A stretch of 64,000 nt of DNA, from contig NC_086368.1 in the NCBI RefSeq assembly GCF_036324505.1, positions 23,860,378 to 23,924,377 of the forward strand. The letters run 5' to 3'. Within the stretch, counting starts at the first letter, position 1, and every line of letters starts with the position of its first letter. The position numbers were made by a program, and so were the translations under genes. The notes under the pieces are model-generated. The model was not told where the DNA came from and searched no databases. It saw only the letters and a list, made by a program, of their open reading frames with translations. This DNA is from Eleginops maclovinus. Lineage: Eukaryota; Chordata; Actinopteri; Perciformes; Eleginopidae. Shown here one piece after another: positions 51,952 to 64,000 of the stretch.

Positions 51952-54889
51952 CCTGAAGTTCTCAAAGTATCCGGGTCCCGTTAATTGGTACAAGAGGGTG
52001 AGGAATGAGCGACAGAGAGCTCCGAATGAATTTTTAAAGGCTGGCTTACAGTTTTTTGTGGGGTTTTTTTCTCTTTCTGACTGGTTGGCAAGTCGAGCTT
52101 GGTGCCAAGGATGTACAAGGAAGTGCAAGGCTCAGTAAGTGTCTCTTGAATAATGCAGTAGTCCCAAAGGAAAAGAAAGGGGGAAAATATAAGAGCCCCC
52201 TCCCTCCAATCACAACCCAGGGTGTAGCTCTAGAAGACGCGAAGGAGTTCTCTGGAAGGTTTCCTGTCAGACAGATCAACTCACACACTTACTGCATACA
52301 CCACTGAGGAGGGTACGGACATGCACATGCTCACACATTTACACACCATTTTCTCACCAAAGTCTTTATGGCGTGGCATATTCATCCACCCCTGGGGAAA
52401 CTGGAGTTCTGTTCAGGACACATCAAGTCCAAGGGCATGCAAGTCTTCACTCTTCAGATGGATGATATACACACTCGTTGATTCCGTCTTTTTAAGTCTC
52501 AGATTTCATTCATGGTATTAGATTTGATTTGGGCTGAGCCAGTCGATTTTTAAATGACGTCGCCAAGAAGTATTCAAAAGAAAGAGGGTTTTACAGGTAT
52601 TCAAACTTAGATCGATGGTCTGTTACAACAAATACTCTCTAGAAAACTTCAGAATCTGTGATGGATGATAGCCTTAATTGGAGCTGACGATCATAACGTG
52701 AGGATATGTCGTGATATTTTAACATCCTAATCTGCAGGCTTCCTGGGGAGATTTGTCTATCACAACCGGGCACTCGAAGGGAACACATCTCTCTGTTTTT
52801 TTTTGTTTTTTTCCTACTCTGCTGCTCAGTAACTGTACAATTTACAGTATATCATGTTTTTTTGTTAAGAGGATTAAGCTGACATCAATCTTACTCAGCC
52901 GTGGAGTGGCGTTAACCGATCTAACCAGAACTGCTCTCTCAGAATTGAAATGCTATGATGAATATTTGAATTAGAATTGATTTTACAATTTGAGAAGCTC
53001 TCTGGTTTCGTTGAGGCCAAAATCCTCAGATATAAATAGATATGGCTATGTAGGACGTAGCAAAAAAAAGGGGAAAAAACATGTCTTGTGAAATCCATTG
53101 GCTTTCCTGCTTTCTCCATAATCAAATTATTCTTGTTTATAAAAGGTATGTATACAGGAATCAAGTTGTACAATTGTTTTATCTGATGAAGCTTGAGAAG
53201 TACAATATTTAAAGATGTCCGTGCTGTTAAACAGATTAATGGAAATAGTGTTTATCTTAGACTCACACACGCCTTTCCATCTGCTAAGATTATTGATGAT
53301 CTTTTTATTGCATGATGACAAGATAGGTGAAGCTACTTTTAAAATTTGCCATGACTTGCTACCATATTGTCTTCAGCACACAATAAACAAGATATGAAGT
53401 CAACTTGGGAGATGGTATTTTGTTAGACAACATCCTGAAATAAGTTTATTTGGCTCTTGGCATGCAGCCCGGACTACTGTCTGAGCGGTACAAAAACTCA
53501 CAAAGCATCCCACATAGACAAAGACACACAGACAAGGGGCTGTGTGCATCTTAAGAGGAAGTGAAGGTCATGTTGAGTTTAGTATAGATGTAATCCCTCG
53601 GCCTGTTGGAGCATCTGACAATATTTGAGAAATCAGCGCATCCGCCTTCAACAGTGAGCTGACAGTGCATAGTTAAAAAAAGAAAAGAAAACGTGACTGA
53701 GATAAAGTTTCCGTATCCTATTTATTTATTTATTTCAAATGTTTCCGTGACAAATCGGCATAGTCACCGCTGAGGCGGAGATTGAATAACGAGTTTCCTG
53801 ACTGCTTGGTCACCTGCTCGGAAAGCGGCGCCGCTCCCTTTCCCATGAGCCTCCGCTTCTCACAGCTTCCCCCTGCGTCTTTCTAGTGCGGTGGAAGATT
53901 GATGGCGGCCTGATTCTGGGCAGCCAATTCTGGTCTCTCAAGAAATAATCCAGTACGTTGACAGATGAGCTGAATGTGACATGACACACACGAGCCCGGT
54001 TCTGCACTCACCCCACCTGCCAACACAACGAGCAAAAGAACTCACTGCCAACACAACTGCTGAACAAACCAGGACATTGTTGACAGTATCCGACTCCATC
54101 AAAAGTCAGTAGACTAGTGACCGATTTATATTGACGTGTTTCTCCATGTTTCTCTCTCTGTGCTTATTTGCTCTTGTATGTGTTCTCTTAATGCCATCAA
54201 CCTGCCAATCACTGCAGATGGAAAAATAGCCTTTATGGACAAATGTGGCACATATCCATCATGCACTCACGTGCTTATGTTGATTTTAATGGGCATTCCC
54301 TTCTTAAATACAAAAAGTGCTTTACTAAAGTGTTGAACTAATTTGTCACTTTTCTTTGAGGCAACGTTTAGCAGGTACTGTATTATTCTTTATATGTTCA
54401 GCCGTAGCTTCCCCGAAGCAGCCATGTTCATAATATATCAATACCCAGCGGAGCAATATCTGAATATAACCACACTTTAGCTGCTGCTTTGTTTTATTAT
54501 GACTCTGACAGGGCAGTTTAAGAGAGTCTCAGATCTAATAGAACAACAGGATCCTGTTCCAGGTGCAGCTGTTAAACTAACTCCACTCTGCCTGTTACAC
54601 TTTGATAGCAGCTTGTTGCCAACGTTTAGTTTGACCCTTTTTTTTATGGCAGCCATACGCAGTGTATATTGGAGCGATCACATATTAATAAACCCTTTAT
54701 TCTGAAAATGATCATATTTAAATCTTGAAATACAATAAAGAGTGGCAGTCATTGGGATGCTGGTTTCACTTGTGACCCAGCACACAAACTGGGTGACAGT
54801 AGATGGCTGATAGCTAAATCAATGGTGCCGCTGCAGCGTTTTCATCCACTTATTTTGAAATGGCTTGTAGAGTATTATCGCAGATGATT

Positions 54890-55060
54890 GGAAGGCATTT
54901 TAATGAGCTCATTGTTCAATGTGCCATAATGCTTCCGTCTCTTTCGTGTACAAAAAAAACAACTCTTTGATGTGAAAGAAAACATGTAATTACTTTGATG
55001 AGGAGCGATGCATCATATGGACAAACAAGCTAATCAGCAAGGATGTGTTTGGAAAATTAG
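54890..55060. promoter_or_regulatory. Possible intronic conserved element
   Basis: Contains ttttaatgagctcattgttc, tgtaattactttgatgagg and aagctaatcagcaagg, clustered TAAT and TTTGAT-type cores in intron 2. Speculative. Confidence 0.18.
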
Positions 55061-55644
55061 GAAAAGCATCTTTGGCTTTAAGAACACAAACTGTCAAAAT
55101 ACCATAGAGCTCAGCTTTAGCGTTATGTATCCATTGAAGATTTTTACTTTACATCTAAGGGTCTGAATTTTCTAGAGAGGAAAGCAGCTGACAAGATACA
55201 GGCTGTTTAAGTAAATCCTGAACTTAATTTAGGATGGCTCTCTTCTAAATGAGGACGGGGGAGAATCTGGAATCTGAATTGATCATTTTTTTCCCTTTTT
55301 CTTTCCATGGCCGAACGGATGGCTGCTTCAGAAGATTGATGGTTTTCCTGCCAGTGTTTGGGAATGTGAAGAAATTAGCTCCACTGGCTCAAAAACTGAA
55401 CGCACACACCGTTTTCAACTCAGAACTCATTTCCATAGCTCTCAGACTCCTCATTACAACAACGTTAGCGACAGAAATAAGAGTGAGCTGCACATTTTTA
55501 GGCAGTCGTCTTCAAAGTGGTTATCTCACAGCTTCGCTTCTTTTATGGAGGTGTAAGAGCTTTTATGAACGGCAAATCCATCCGAACTACCCCTCGGGAA
55601 GAGCTTTCATTTACAAGCTCTCTGTGTTTTTGTTTTGCCATTAA

Positions 55645-55760
55645 ATCAGCTTTATTTACATCCCCATTAAACTGTGGGAACTAATTAGTGTGAGAATTAA
55701 TGGTGAAAGAAAATTCAATTATATTTCAATGGACGACGCTTTAATGATATTTTTTTATTA
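55645..55760. promoter_or_regulatory. Possible intronic conserved element
   Basis: 'ccccattaaactgtgggaac', 'taattagtgtgagaattaat' and 'gacgctttaatgatat' give a dense set of TAAT cores in intron 2. Speculative. Confidence 0.18.
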
Positions 55761-56749
55761 CAAATACAAGTCATTAATGTCCAAGATTGAAGAATAGCCA
55801 TTAAACAGTTTGAATATCTGCTATTTAAGTCGGCTAAATATTGACTTGTGTAAAAAGAGTCTGTAAAAGCTGAATTAAACCAGATGCAATGGAAATCAAA
55901 AAAAGTATACGATACAAATTAAATTAAAAAAGTGTTTTTTAATATGGCATCTGCAAATCCTGCATTTTGCCGACAAAGGGAGCAAATCCTATAATCTACC
56001 TCCACATGGGATTATAATTGCTTTGAAAACTGTGAGCTTAGGTGGAGACAGCTCATCTGCGCTGTGTGATCCCACTTTCTATCACACAGCATGCCCTTCG
56101 AGGTAATGAAAGCAACCTTTCTAAAAAACTAGGCAATAACTGCCTGATCATTCAGGTGCCGAGCAACTCTTTCTCCGTGTCCTCTTCCTCCAGCCCTCAA
56201 TCGTCTTGCCTCCTCATCCACCTCTCCCTCCTCCTTCCATCTCCTCGTCTCTATCGGCCCCTCAGACGATTTGTCATGGATCAGATGAGACAATTTGTCA
56301 TGGATTAGTGCACTTAAATGTCTGTGTGATAGTGGAAGCAGTCACTGGAAAAGCTTAGGAATCCTATTACATTGCGTTTTATGGCCGGAGAGAGGGGAGG
56401 TAGGAGTGGAGGTTGAATTGGCACTTTCTATAGCCTGTGTGCCATTTCTTGACTTTTTCCACTGCACATAATCAGATATTCACTTAGAGGTGAGCTCCAC
56501 TGATGTGTCCAAACTGAGAAAGTAGACCTGAGGTTATATGTTCTCTCTTGGCTCATCACTTTCTCAATATGTTTCCATTTTATTAAGTGTTTGCTACGCC
56601 CCGCTGTGCCTGTCAAGTTTGCCGTCTTGGTACAGCACAAGCACTTAACAACAACAGTGGTAGACTCAAAACTCGTAGTTACTTTTTAAACTAAGGGCTC
56701 TTCATTTTGAACAGACATGAACAAAGTCCATCATTTTATATCTAGATGA

Positions 56750-57060
56750 CTATGTAGATGAGCTGAAATGTCTACTACCTAGCTGAGGTTATAAACTATA
56801 GCTAGCTAGTGTAAGCTAATGGTAAAGACAGTTGCTAAAAACGACAGCTTAGGCTACCTTGAGAATGTTCAAGACTATATGTTTTAAAACAAGAATCCAG
56901 TAAAGGGGATATATTAATGCTGATCTTTTGCTAGTGTTTTAGCTCCCACACAGTGGAAGTTCCAGTTTAACAGGTATTGTTCTAACTTTACCTGTAACAC
57001 CAGACTTAACTAACTTTGCTAAACTTTGCCTTTAACAAAATGCTAGGTTATGTCTGTAGG
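56750..57060 (+). repeat. Repeat-like block in intron 2
   Basis: 'aaactatagctagctagtgt', 'aagctaatggtaaagacag' and 'cacagtggaagttccagttt' have the look of a decayed fish dispersed repeat. No second copy in the window. Confidence 0.25.
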
Positions 57061-60000
57061 TGGCATAGATTGTGTGTCGCGGATGTAGTCACCGTAATGT
57101 CACTTATTGGTTTGGCACTACAGACCTAAAGGTGACAGACCTAGAGGTAGGCTGTCAGCCATGAATGCTAGTATTTCCAGTTTACATTAGAACTTGTTTT
57201 GAATAGGCTGAAAATAAATCATTGACCAAACGCTTTGGATAAAGAATAGAGATCTTAAAAGGGGCTCATGCACAACGCTTTACTTATCTGTGTGGAGATA
57301 TGCTAAACAGACCTGTCCTGCCTTGTCATGGTTGCTTAACTTTGGTTGCAGGTTTATTTTAGCAAACCCCTGCATTTTTTGAGTGATACAGAACAAACCC
57401 CTGTCACACCTACTCTTTTCACCATATTAGGATACATGCATATCAATCGTTCTGTCAGTGTTTTAAATTCTCTGAGCAAACAGATTGTGATTCACCTATG
57501 GTAATATTTTATCAATATAATCAGTATATGTTTACTCAGTGGCCTCATCGCAAGCATTTTACTCTGTACTCGGGTTTATTTTCTCCCCCTTTTGAGGGGG
57601 ATTAGATTGAAGTAGATTAGATCCTATTAGTCTCTGATGTCAGATAATTGTATCAGACAGAGTGCGCACAGGTGCTATTTAACACAGGTGGCTCATTCCC
57701 CCAATTATTTCCAATAAATAGAAGATATGAAAATAGACAAATCAGTCGTACCGTGTTCAAGCATCCCATCTGTCTAGCAATACCTGAGATACACGTCTGT
57801 GCGTCACAGTTAGGTTATTTTTCAACTGCTTGCTTTAAATGGTGTACTTCTCTCCTGCCTTGTTGTAGTAATTATATCCCCTTACAGCACATCTATTTTA
57901 TTTAGACAAAACAGTGCAGCAGAAAGTTTCTGTATCACACATCATTACCATTTTTATTCATACAATATCTTATGCAGCTTGTCTTTCACCTCTAGGCCCC
58001 TCAAGCCCGTTAGCAGCGTCTCACTGAAGTGAAAAAGCTTGCTTATGTTAATGTAGCAAAGAGACACACTGCCAGGTAATTGTGATGCAGCAGTGGCATC
58101 ATTTAAAACCACTGCGGGGGACAAATGTTACTCATTGAGTGTTTTGTTTGCTGAGGACTCTTTGCCCCAGAAACTCATTTACCCAGTGGCAGTCAAATTA
58201 GGTTGTCTTAACCATACTACTAATTTACTTTCTAAATCGCTTTTGGTTTTCTCAAACAATTGTGGTTTTTTTTTTTGTTGCAACTAATCTAAAACACTTC
58301 CTTTTTTATATCTTTATGTACAATAAATACAACAGATTATTTTTTAAATAAATGCTGTTTCACAATTCAAATCTAAACCGATATTTTATCTATGTTTTTC
58401 CCATGTTTGGCTTCCCTTCTGATATGTTGGGATACGGATAGAACAAATGTAACCTTCTGTATCGCCCTCTTCATTGACATATGAGCCTCTGAAGTAGTCA
58501 TAGTTAAATGTCTGTATATTTCCTTCAAAATATTTAAATTGTACATCTCATGCTGGTTAGACATTCTTGTTTTGCTACCATCATGTTACCCCTCAACATG
58601 CTCCGATAAAATCACAAAACGTTTGAAAGAAACAGTATAGCCATACACCATCTGTTTCCCAAAAGTTTTACAATACCATGGCATTTGAGCGGCATATATT
58701 CAATTTGTTGCCAAGGTGACCTGCCTTCTCAGTCTGGCCCACTGAATCACTCATTCGAGTCCTGACAGGGGACAAAAATGTATTATGAGGTTGGGAATTA
58801 CGGAAACAGAAATCCTCTTGCTTGAATATTACCCTTCTTGTCAAATGAATGATTGAAAGTCTGTCTAAATTTTCCAACCGAGATGCTCTGTCAGCATTAG
58901 CCGAGGTCTATTTGTCTTGTCTGATGTGTCTGGAGGAATGTAGACGGCAGCTGTGCCGAGGCAGCACCGTATTGTCTTATCACAGCTCTATCTGACAGCA
59001 GACGGTCTAATAATGGAACTTAGGTTGAGATGTCACAGCTAACTGTTCGTCACTGCTGTACTGAATACGACACATGAGATGGACACGGAATACCTGAATA
59101 AAACTGGACAGGATGTGTTATTTAATCTGCATTAGCCACCATGTGTTCATAGTGTTGTGTATCCTGTATCGAATGTGCCAGTCACTTGTACTGTATACGG
59201 CGACAACGCTGACAGAACGTTGAAAAAGGAGCAGGAAAATTAGTGGCCACTGTCCCTGCAATGTGTCTTCATTTGCCACAGTTTCTCCAGCACACGTCAG
59301 GTTCACTGAACATGGCTCAATGCCCTCATACCTTCCTGCTCTGTGGCGTTGGCGAAGAGAGCGAGAGAATGAAGGATGAGGTGGCACTTGCATGTGTCTG
59401 TCTGTAGCTTAATGACCAAGAGGAGCTTTCCTCACACGCTGTCCCTCTTACTCTTTGTCTGTCGTTCTCTGGACACTCTGTCCGCCTATTAGCTCCACGG
59501 CTAATCTTCCTCGGCTCTTATCCCAATCTTATTATTTTACTTACAATGTACACTTTTTTCCTCAGTGGACTTGCAAAAAACAGACATGTTTAACTTTAAT
59601 TATCATGGGAGATAGCAGAGTGTGTTTGCAAGGAAATACTATTTAAACTTCAGGCAGCGAGGCAGAGATGGATTTTTTTTTTTCTGTTTCTCATCTCTCG
59701 TCCCAGAGGTTTAAGTGGTATGAGCATCTGAGTTTTCCAGCAAAAATACCTTTTCACCTGCTTTCTGCAAGTTTAACTTTTTTCCTGAAGGCATTAGCAA
59801 GTGCAAGTATGAGGATTACATAAAGGTGTACTAAATAAGAGCGTTGATGGAACCGAATACCTTTAAGCATGTACCTCTTTGATCATAAAATATTTCCTTC
59901 TACCTTGTAGATTTTAGACCTCTCCAAGGCATAAACTGCATGGCATACATGCGTGCTAAATAAAAACTGCTGGTACTGTACTGTATGTAACAAGCTCCCT

Positions 60001-63000
60001 CACCTCATCTCTTATTATTATTGTATTCCTTCTTCTCTGTCCTTGTGGAGTTGCGCCTGTGAGCTTAAGTTCCTTCATGAAAGACAAACAAAAACATCAG
60101 TTTTTATAATCTTGCTGCTGAGCTTTAATATTTGTGGCAGAGTCAGCAAAATAATTTCATCCCCCCACATCCACAAAGGAAAATCATGAGTAGCTGCAAT
60201 AATATTTACGGTACACGCATGAGTCCAACATTTGCATACCGTCTGTAACACAGCAAATATCAGTAACTTTTCATGTGTTTTTCAAACTGGACCCCATTTT
60301 CTTATGTTGTGAGTGAATAATACAACATCTTTTGTAATTGGACTCGTATTGAGCAAGAGTGATGCCTCGAAATAGACAGCAAATTAATCCCCTCATGGTT
60401 TGAATGTATCTCCAAAACCAAAATACTTCCATTTTGCCTGAACCCGTAGGAAAGACCAGAGAAATACAATTATTTTATTAATCACTTATTCGAGAGTGTT
60501 AGGCCTCATCCAAGTTAATCTCAGCTAAATATTCAGCCATGACATGAACAAACCCTCCACGTACACCTTTCGCCAACCCTCCCTCACGTCTCCACCTTTG
60601 TGTCAAGCGAGATTTCAGAATGAGTCTTCTTCTTGAGCATGACTCGGTTGGATATAATTACATGGTAAAGAGTCCAGTTAGAAACATTTGCCCTATCTGT
60701 GAATACTGATTTTGCCTATGCCATGCTGTGAAATGATTTCCTCAGAGATGTTAAGTGCTGCTTTGATTCTCATTTTTTTCCCATTGATGGTATATGTTCC
60801 GGTGAGTGTGTGACTTTGGTCTATGTGCGTAATGAAAAGTCTAACGTGCTCTGCTCTCATCAGGATCAAGGGCTTTAGTTTCGCTCTCAGCAGGGGCAAA
60901 GAAGCACAGTAACAGTGTGATGTTTTGTTGAAGAGAGAAGAAGTACCTCTGGCTCACTTACTGTATATTAGCTTTTAGTATTACATTCCACCTCTTCCCC
61001 TGTTTTTGCTGAGTGCATGCCTCCCGTAGCGCAGTGCTCACATCTCGACACGACTCCCCCTCTTCTCTTAGGTGCAATCAAAGCGCAGTCCTTTGATTTA
61101 ATCATGAATAAAATACAGAAATGTTTTGTGATGCATTCAGTGGAGAGAGCAGCACCTCTTTCTAGCTTGAATGTTACACTTTCACTCTTTTCTTTGCAGA
61201 ATGTTTGTCAGCTAGAAAAGCTGGCAAAAAGAGAAGCTGGTTCTCTCTCAGCACTTATGTTAGTCATCACTATTATTCAGTCATATCTTAGCCACTTATG
61301 TCGTACTTCCACAACTTCACCATGCAACTGATAGCAGCTTGGATAAGCTAACATGCTGTTAGCGGGATAGTAATTCTCCTTACATGACAGAACATCACTT
61401 CAACATAAAATGGCTTTTGCCAGAATTGCTCTTTCTCACATTTTCTTTGGATATAGAAGAACTGTGCGACTTCTGTGAGGGCAGCGCCAGTGTCACACCA
61501 CACCGGGTATGTGAGCAGCGGCAGCATGTTGGCTGTCGTGACGTTATTACAGTTTTGGATGATTCACATGAGAGGGCAGGCATGCAGACGCATCCTTTTT
61601 TTTCTCGGCTCTTCAGCAAATGGGAAATGTCACCCAAAGCTGCAGCTGGGGCAGGCTTGAGGGGCTACATATTGAAAGAGCTATGACTATTTGCAACACT
61701 GTTGTAATGTAGTGGAAGGTATACACTGGAGGGAAGTGGAAATGCATGTACAGACGGGTGGTTGTAAATCCTATGGTGGTGAAGATGGAAGCACAAAAAA
61801 GGCTCATTACTGGCTTGATGTCGGAGTATATTGCTGCTCTCAGTTCTACTTAGTGACATCAACCCTACCAAAATGAATGTGTATTTCGTACGTGCATGTC
61901 TCTGTATGTGGGTGGAGATTTGCAAATAGAAAAGGATGAGGCTGACCATCAACGTCGAACCTTCTTTTATTAGAATCTTGAGGACTTGGTGTTTGATGTG
62001 GTTCACACAGTGTTGTCAGACATCCTTATTTGTGTTACTTTTCTCGCACTTATAACAGTTTAGTCACTTGTACTAGTGTCTACTTAGTATAACCTGAGAC
62101 ACATTCTTATCTAAAGCTGTCTCTTACTTTTACAGGATAAACATTGCAATGTCAAATATTGCAATTAACTGTAGTTCTGGCTCACAAAACCCCTCAAATA
62201 CAGAAAAGAGGATTAGGGAAAAGAGTTTATGGCAGCATGTTTGAGCAGGGTTATTGCTTGTGGAGAGATACCGTAAGCATCACACTTGCCTCAGATCTGT
62301 TTCTATTTGACTTACTTATTATAATGTAAATAAAGGTAATATTATAAAACTTGCTTCCCATTATGTAATTTGTCAATGAATGCAATAAAAGACTTAAGTC
62401 TGGTTAAAAATAATTGTGTATCATCTGATATGAAATAAGCCAACAAAATCAAATTGAGAGTTACTTATGGTTCAATAAGTCGCCAATTTGAACAGGTTAC
62501 CTTGACATTAGGAAACTTATACAAATGTTTTTCACTGTGCAATATTTTATAAACGAAATATTTAATTGATGAATCAGAAAGAAATCATTGGCAGATTATT
62601 TAATTCTAAAACTAAATAGTTGCGCTCTTAACTGTGACTGTGAAATATTTTGACATTGAGTGCTCACAACAATTGCATGCATTTCTTACCTCTTATTTAT
62701 ATCACTGGTTGTCAAACAAAACACAATATCAAACATATGGCACACCAAGCAAGACATTGAATTGCCTAAACGGTGAGAACTCTTTAAGTTTTACAGAAGC
62801 TCCTTGAATTCATTTCCACCTACCACCGTCAGAATAGAATCAAATAACACCAAGAATTACCTTAAGTACCACTGACTGAATGAGGAGAGATTTTCTGAGG
62901 CCTGATGAGATAGAAGCCTTACAGTTGTGCCTGACAGATGTTATTCATCACAAGCGCTGGAGATCAGAGGATCCCTTTTTAGCTGGAAAAGCGGTGTGCT

Positions 63001-64000
63001 AATGTTGGTAGTATTTGTGATATTGGAAGGTGAATACGAGCTCCTCGTAAGGTCTTATAGGCTCTCATGAACACGCCATCTCATCCTGAGGTGAATTGGA
63101 TGAGGAGTAAGTACAGATCTCGTAAGTCCCGTCTAGGAGTCACTGCTCTCTCAGCAAGGGCACTTGTAATGGATGTCTTTCACATGGGAGAGCAGCGGTA
63201 AAACAGCCTCATATTCCTCTTCATGAGGGAGAGGAGATTGTGTATTCTTAAATGAGGAATTTGTCTCATGCTTTAACATGAAGGACAAATCAACACTTGA
63301 GGATTAAATTGCAGGTTTACAAATAGTGAAATAGTGTAAAAACCATAAGGTAATTGCATGCCAAGCTCTTATTGTCATTGTCCTTTGTGGATGAATACAA
63401 GAGTGAAGACAATTACGTTCATGTTTTCTGTGGCTGTGGTCCTGTTCTTGCATTGCTGCCATTTGGAGGAGGCGGCTTTCTGTTAGAACGGTCAGAGAAG
63501 TTGGCCGATCGATCCCACGTCCCCTGCCCAACAACTAGACCACCATCCATCATCGTTTGCACGAAACATCTCATTCCCAGCTATTTGCCAGTTGCCATCT
63601 TTTAAAATGTTCCCCGGACATTTGCATAGTCTGGCTGGATTCACCTGTTTGTGTGGGGAGAAAAAAAGAAGGAGCTTATGTGAATGCTAAAGGACGTTAG
63701 AGGATGTGTCTTTCTGAGCCAGCCAATCAGCTTGCTGCGGTGCCGTCTCTGAAGCCCGTCCAGACAGATGGCTTCCATTTGATCAGGGAGAAGCTGTAAT
63801 GGTGGGACAGGAGCGGCTGAGAGGCAGTTATCGGGTCTTCATGAGCAGAGCGTACTTCCAGTCTAGCAGGCAGTGACAACTTTAACCTTTTTAAAGAGCT
63901 CACCTTCTTTTCCCCATACTGCTCTACTGATCTGTTGGCTGATGTGCCAGATCGTTAAGAGGACGGTCTTAGAGCTCACAGTGTGCATATTCATCAGCGT

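Larger units (their letters stand above)
50943..64000 (+). other. tafa1: 5' part of intron 2 of the TAFA gene
   Basis: Begins with GTACGT. I looked for the next TAFA exon (an acceptor followed by a Gly-Thr-Cys-Glu start and a Cys-Cys pair) and did not see it, so at least 13 kb of this intron is present. TAFA genes are known for very long introns. Content: AT-rich unique sequence, a 12-G run at 51940-51951, a repeat-like block near 56.75-57.06 kb and two possible conserved elements near 54.9 and 55.7 kb. Nothing else was recognised. Confidence 0.55.

Noticed and set aside
50943..64000. Next TAFA exon (Gly-Thr-Cys start, Cys-Cys pair)
   Set aside because: Searched by eye and not found. The intron appears to continue past the window.

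Overview
The window reads as vertebrate nuclear DNA, most probably from a ray-finned (teleost, likely percomorph) fish. It is AT-rich and almost entirely non-coding. It has very long CA/GT microsatellites, GT-AG splice signals and decayed copies of dispersed repeats of the kind common in fish genomes: short TTAA-flanked inverted-repeat elements, a Tc1/mariner relic and a SINE-like unit. I saw no bacterial operon, CRISPR array, phage or virus-like gene. The fish assignment rests on recognising repeat types from memory, not on a search.

Only one gene is supported. On the + strand, 50806-50942 is an exon with a good acceptor and a strong donor. It encodes a start methionine, a signal peptide and the beginning of a TAFA (FAM19A) family secreted chemokine-like protein. 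The N-terminus matches TAFA1 best, and the exon ends in the phase expected for the junction before the conserved Gly-Thr-Cys. A non-coding exon ends at 48530 with a CAG|GTAAGG donor, about 2.3 kb upstream. The cysteine-rich body of the protein is not in the window, so 50943-64000 is read as the start of a long intron, as is typical of these brain-expressed genes.

Layout: 1-47.8 kb is upstream intergenic DNA with scattered repeats: a 44-bp minisatellite at 9.3 kb, inverted (CA)n and (GT)n tracts at 14.5-15.0 kb, several copies of one TTAA-type element at 7.1, 15.5, 17.1, 21.0 and 35.6 kb, two of them interrupted by the same SINE-like unit, a Tc1 relic at 17.5 kb, and a directly repeated segment at 23.7 and 28.0 kb. 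47.87-48.53 kb is the 5' untranslated exon, 48.53-50.81 kb intron 1, 50.81-50.94 kb the coding exon, and the rest intron 2. Several AT-rich stretches with clusters of TAAT-type motifs could be conserved enhancers, but that needs cross-species alignment and is marked as low confidence.

I found no new multi-gene system. The items most worth a second look are an extended linker in the TAFA exon, a cluster of upstream ORFs in its leader, a repeat family carrying CCAAT and CRE-like motifs, and several perfect inverted repeats.
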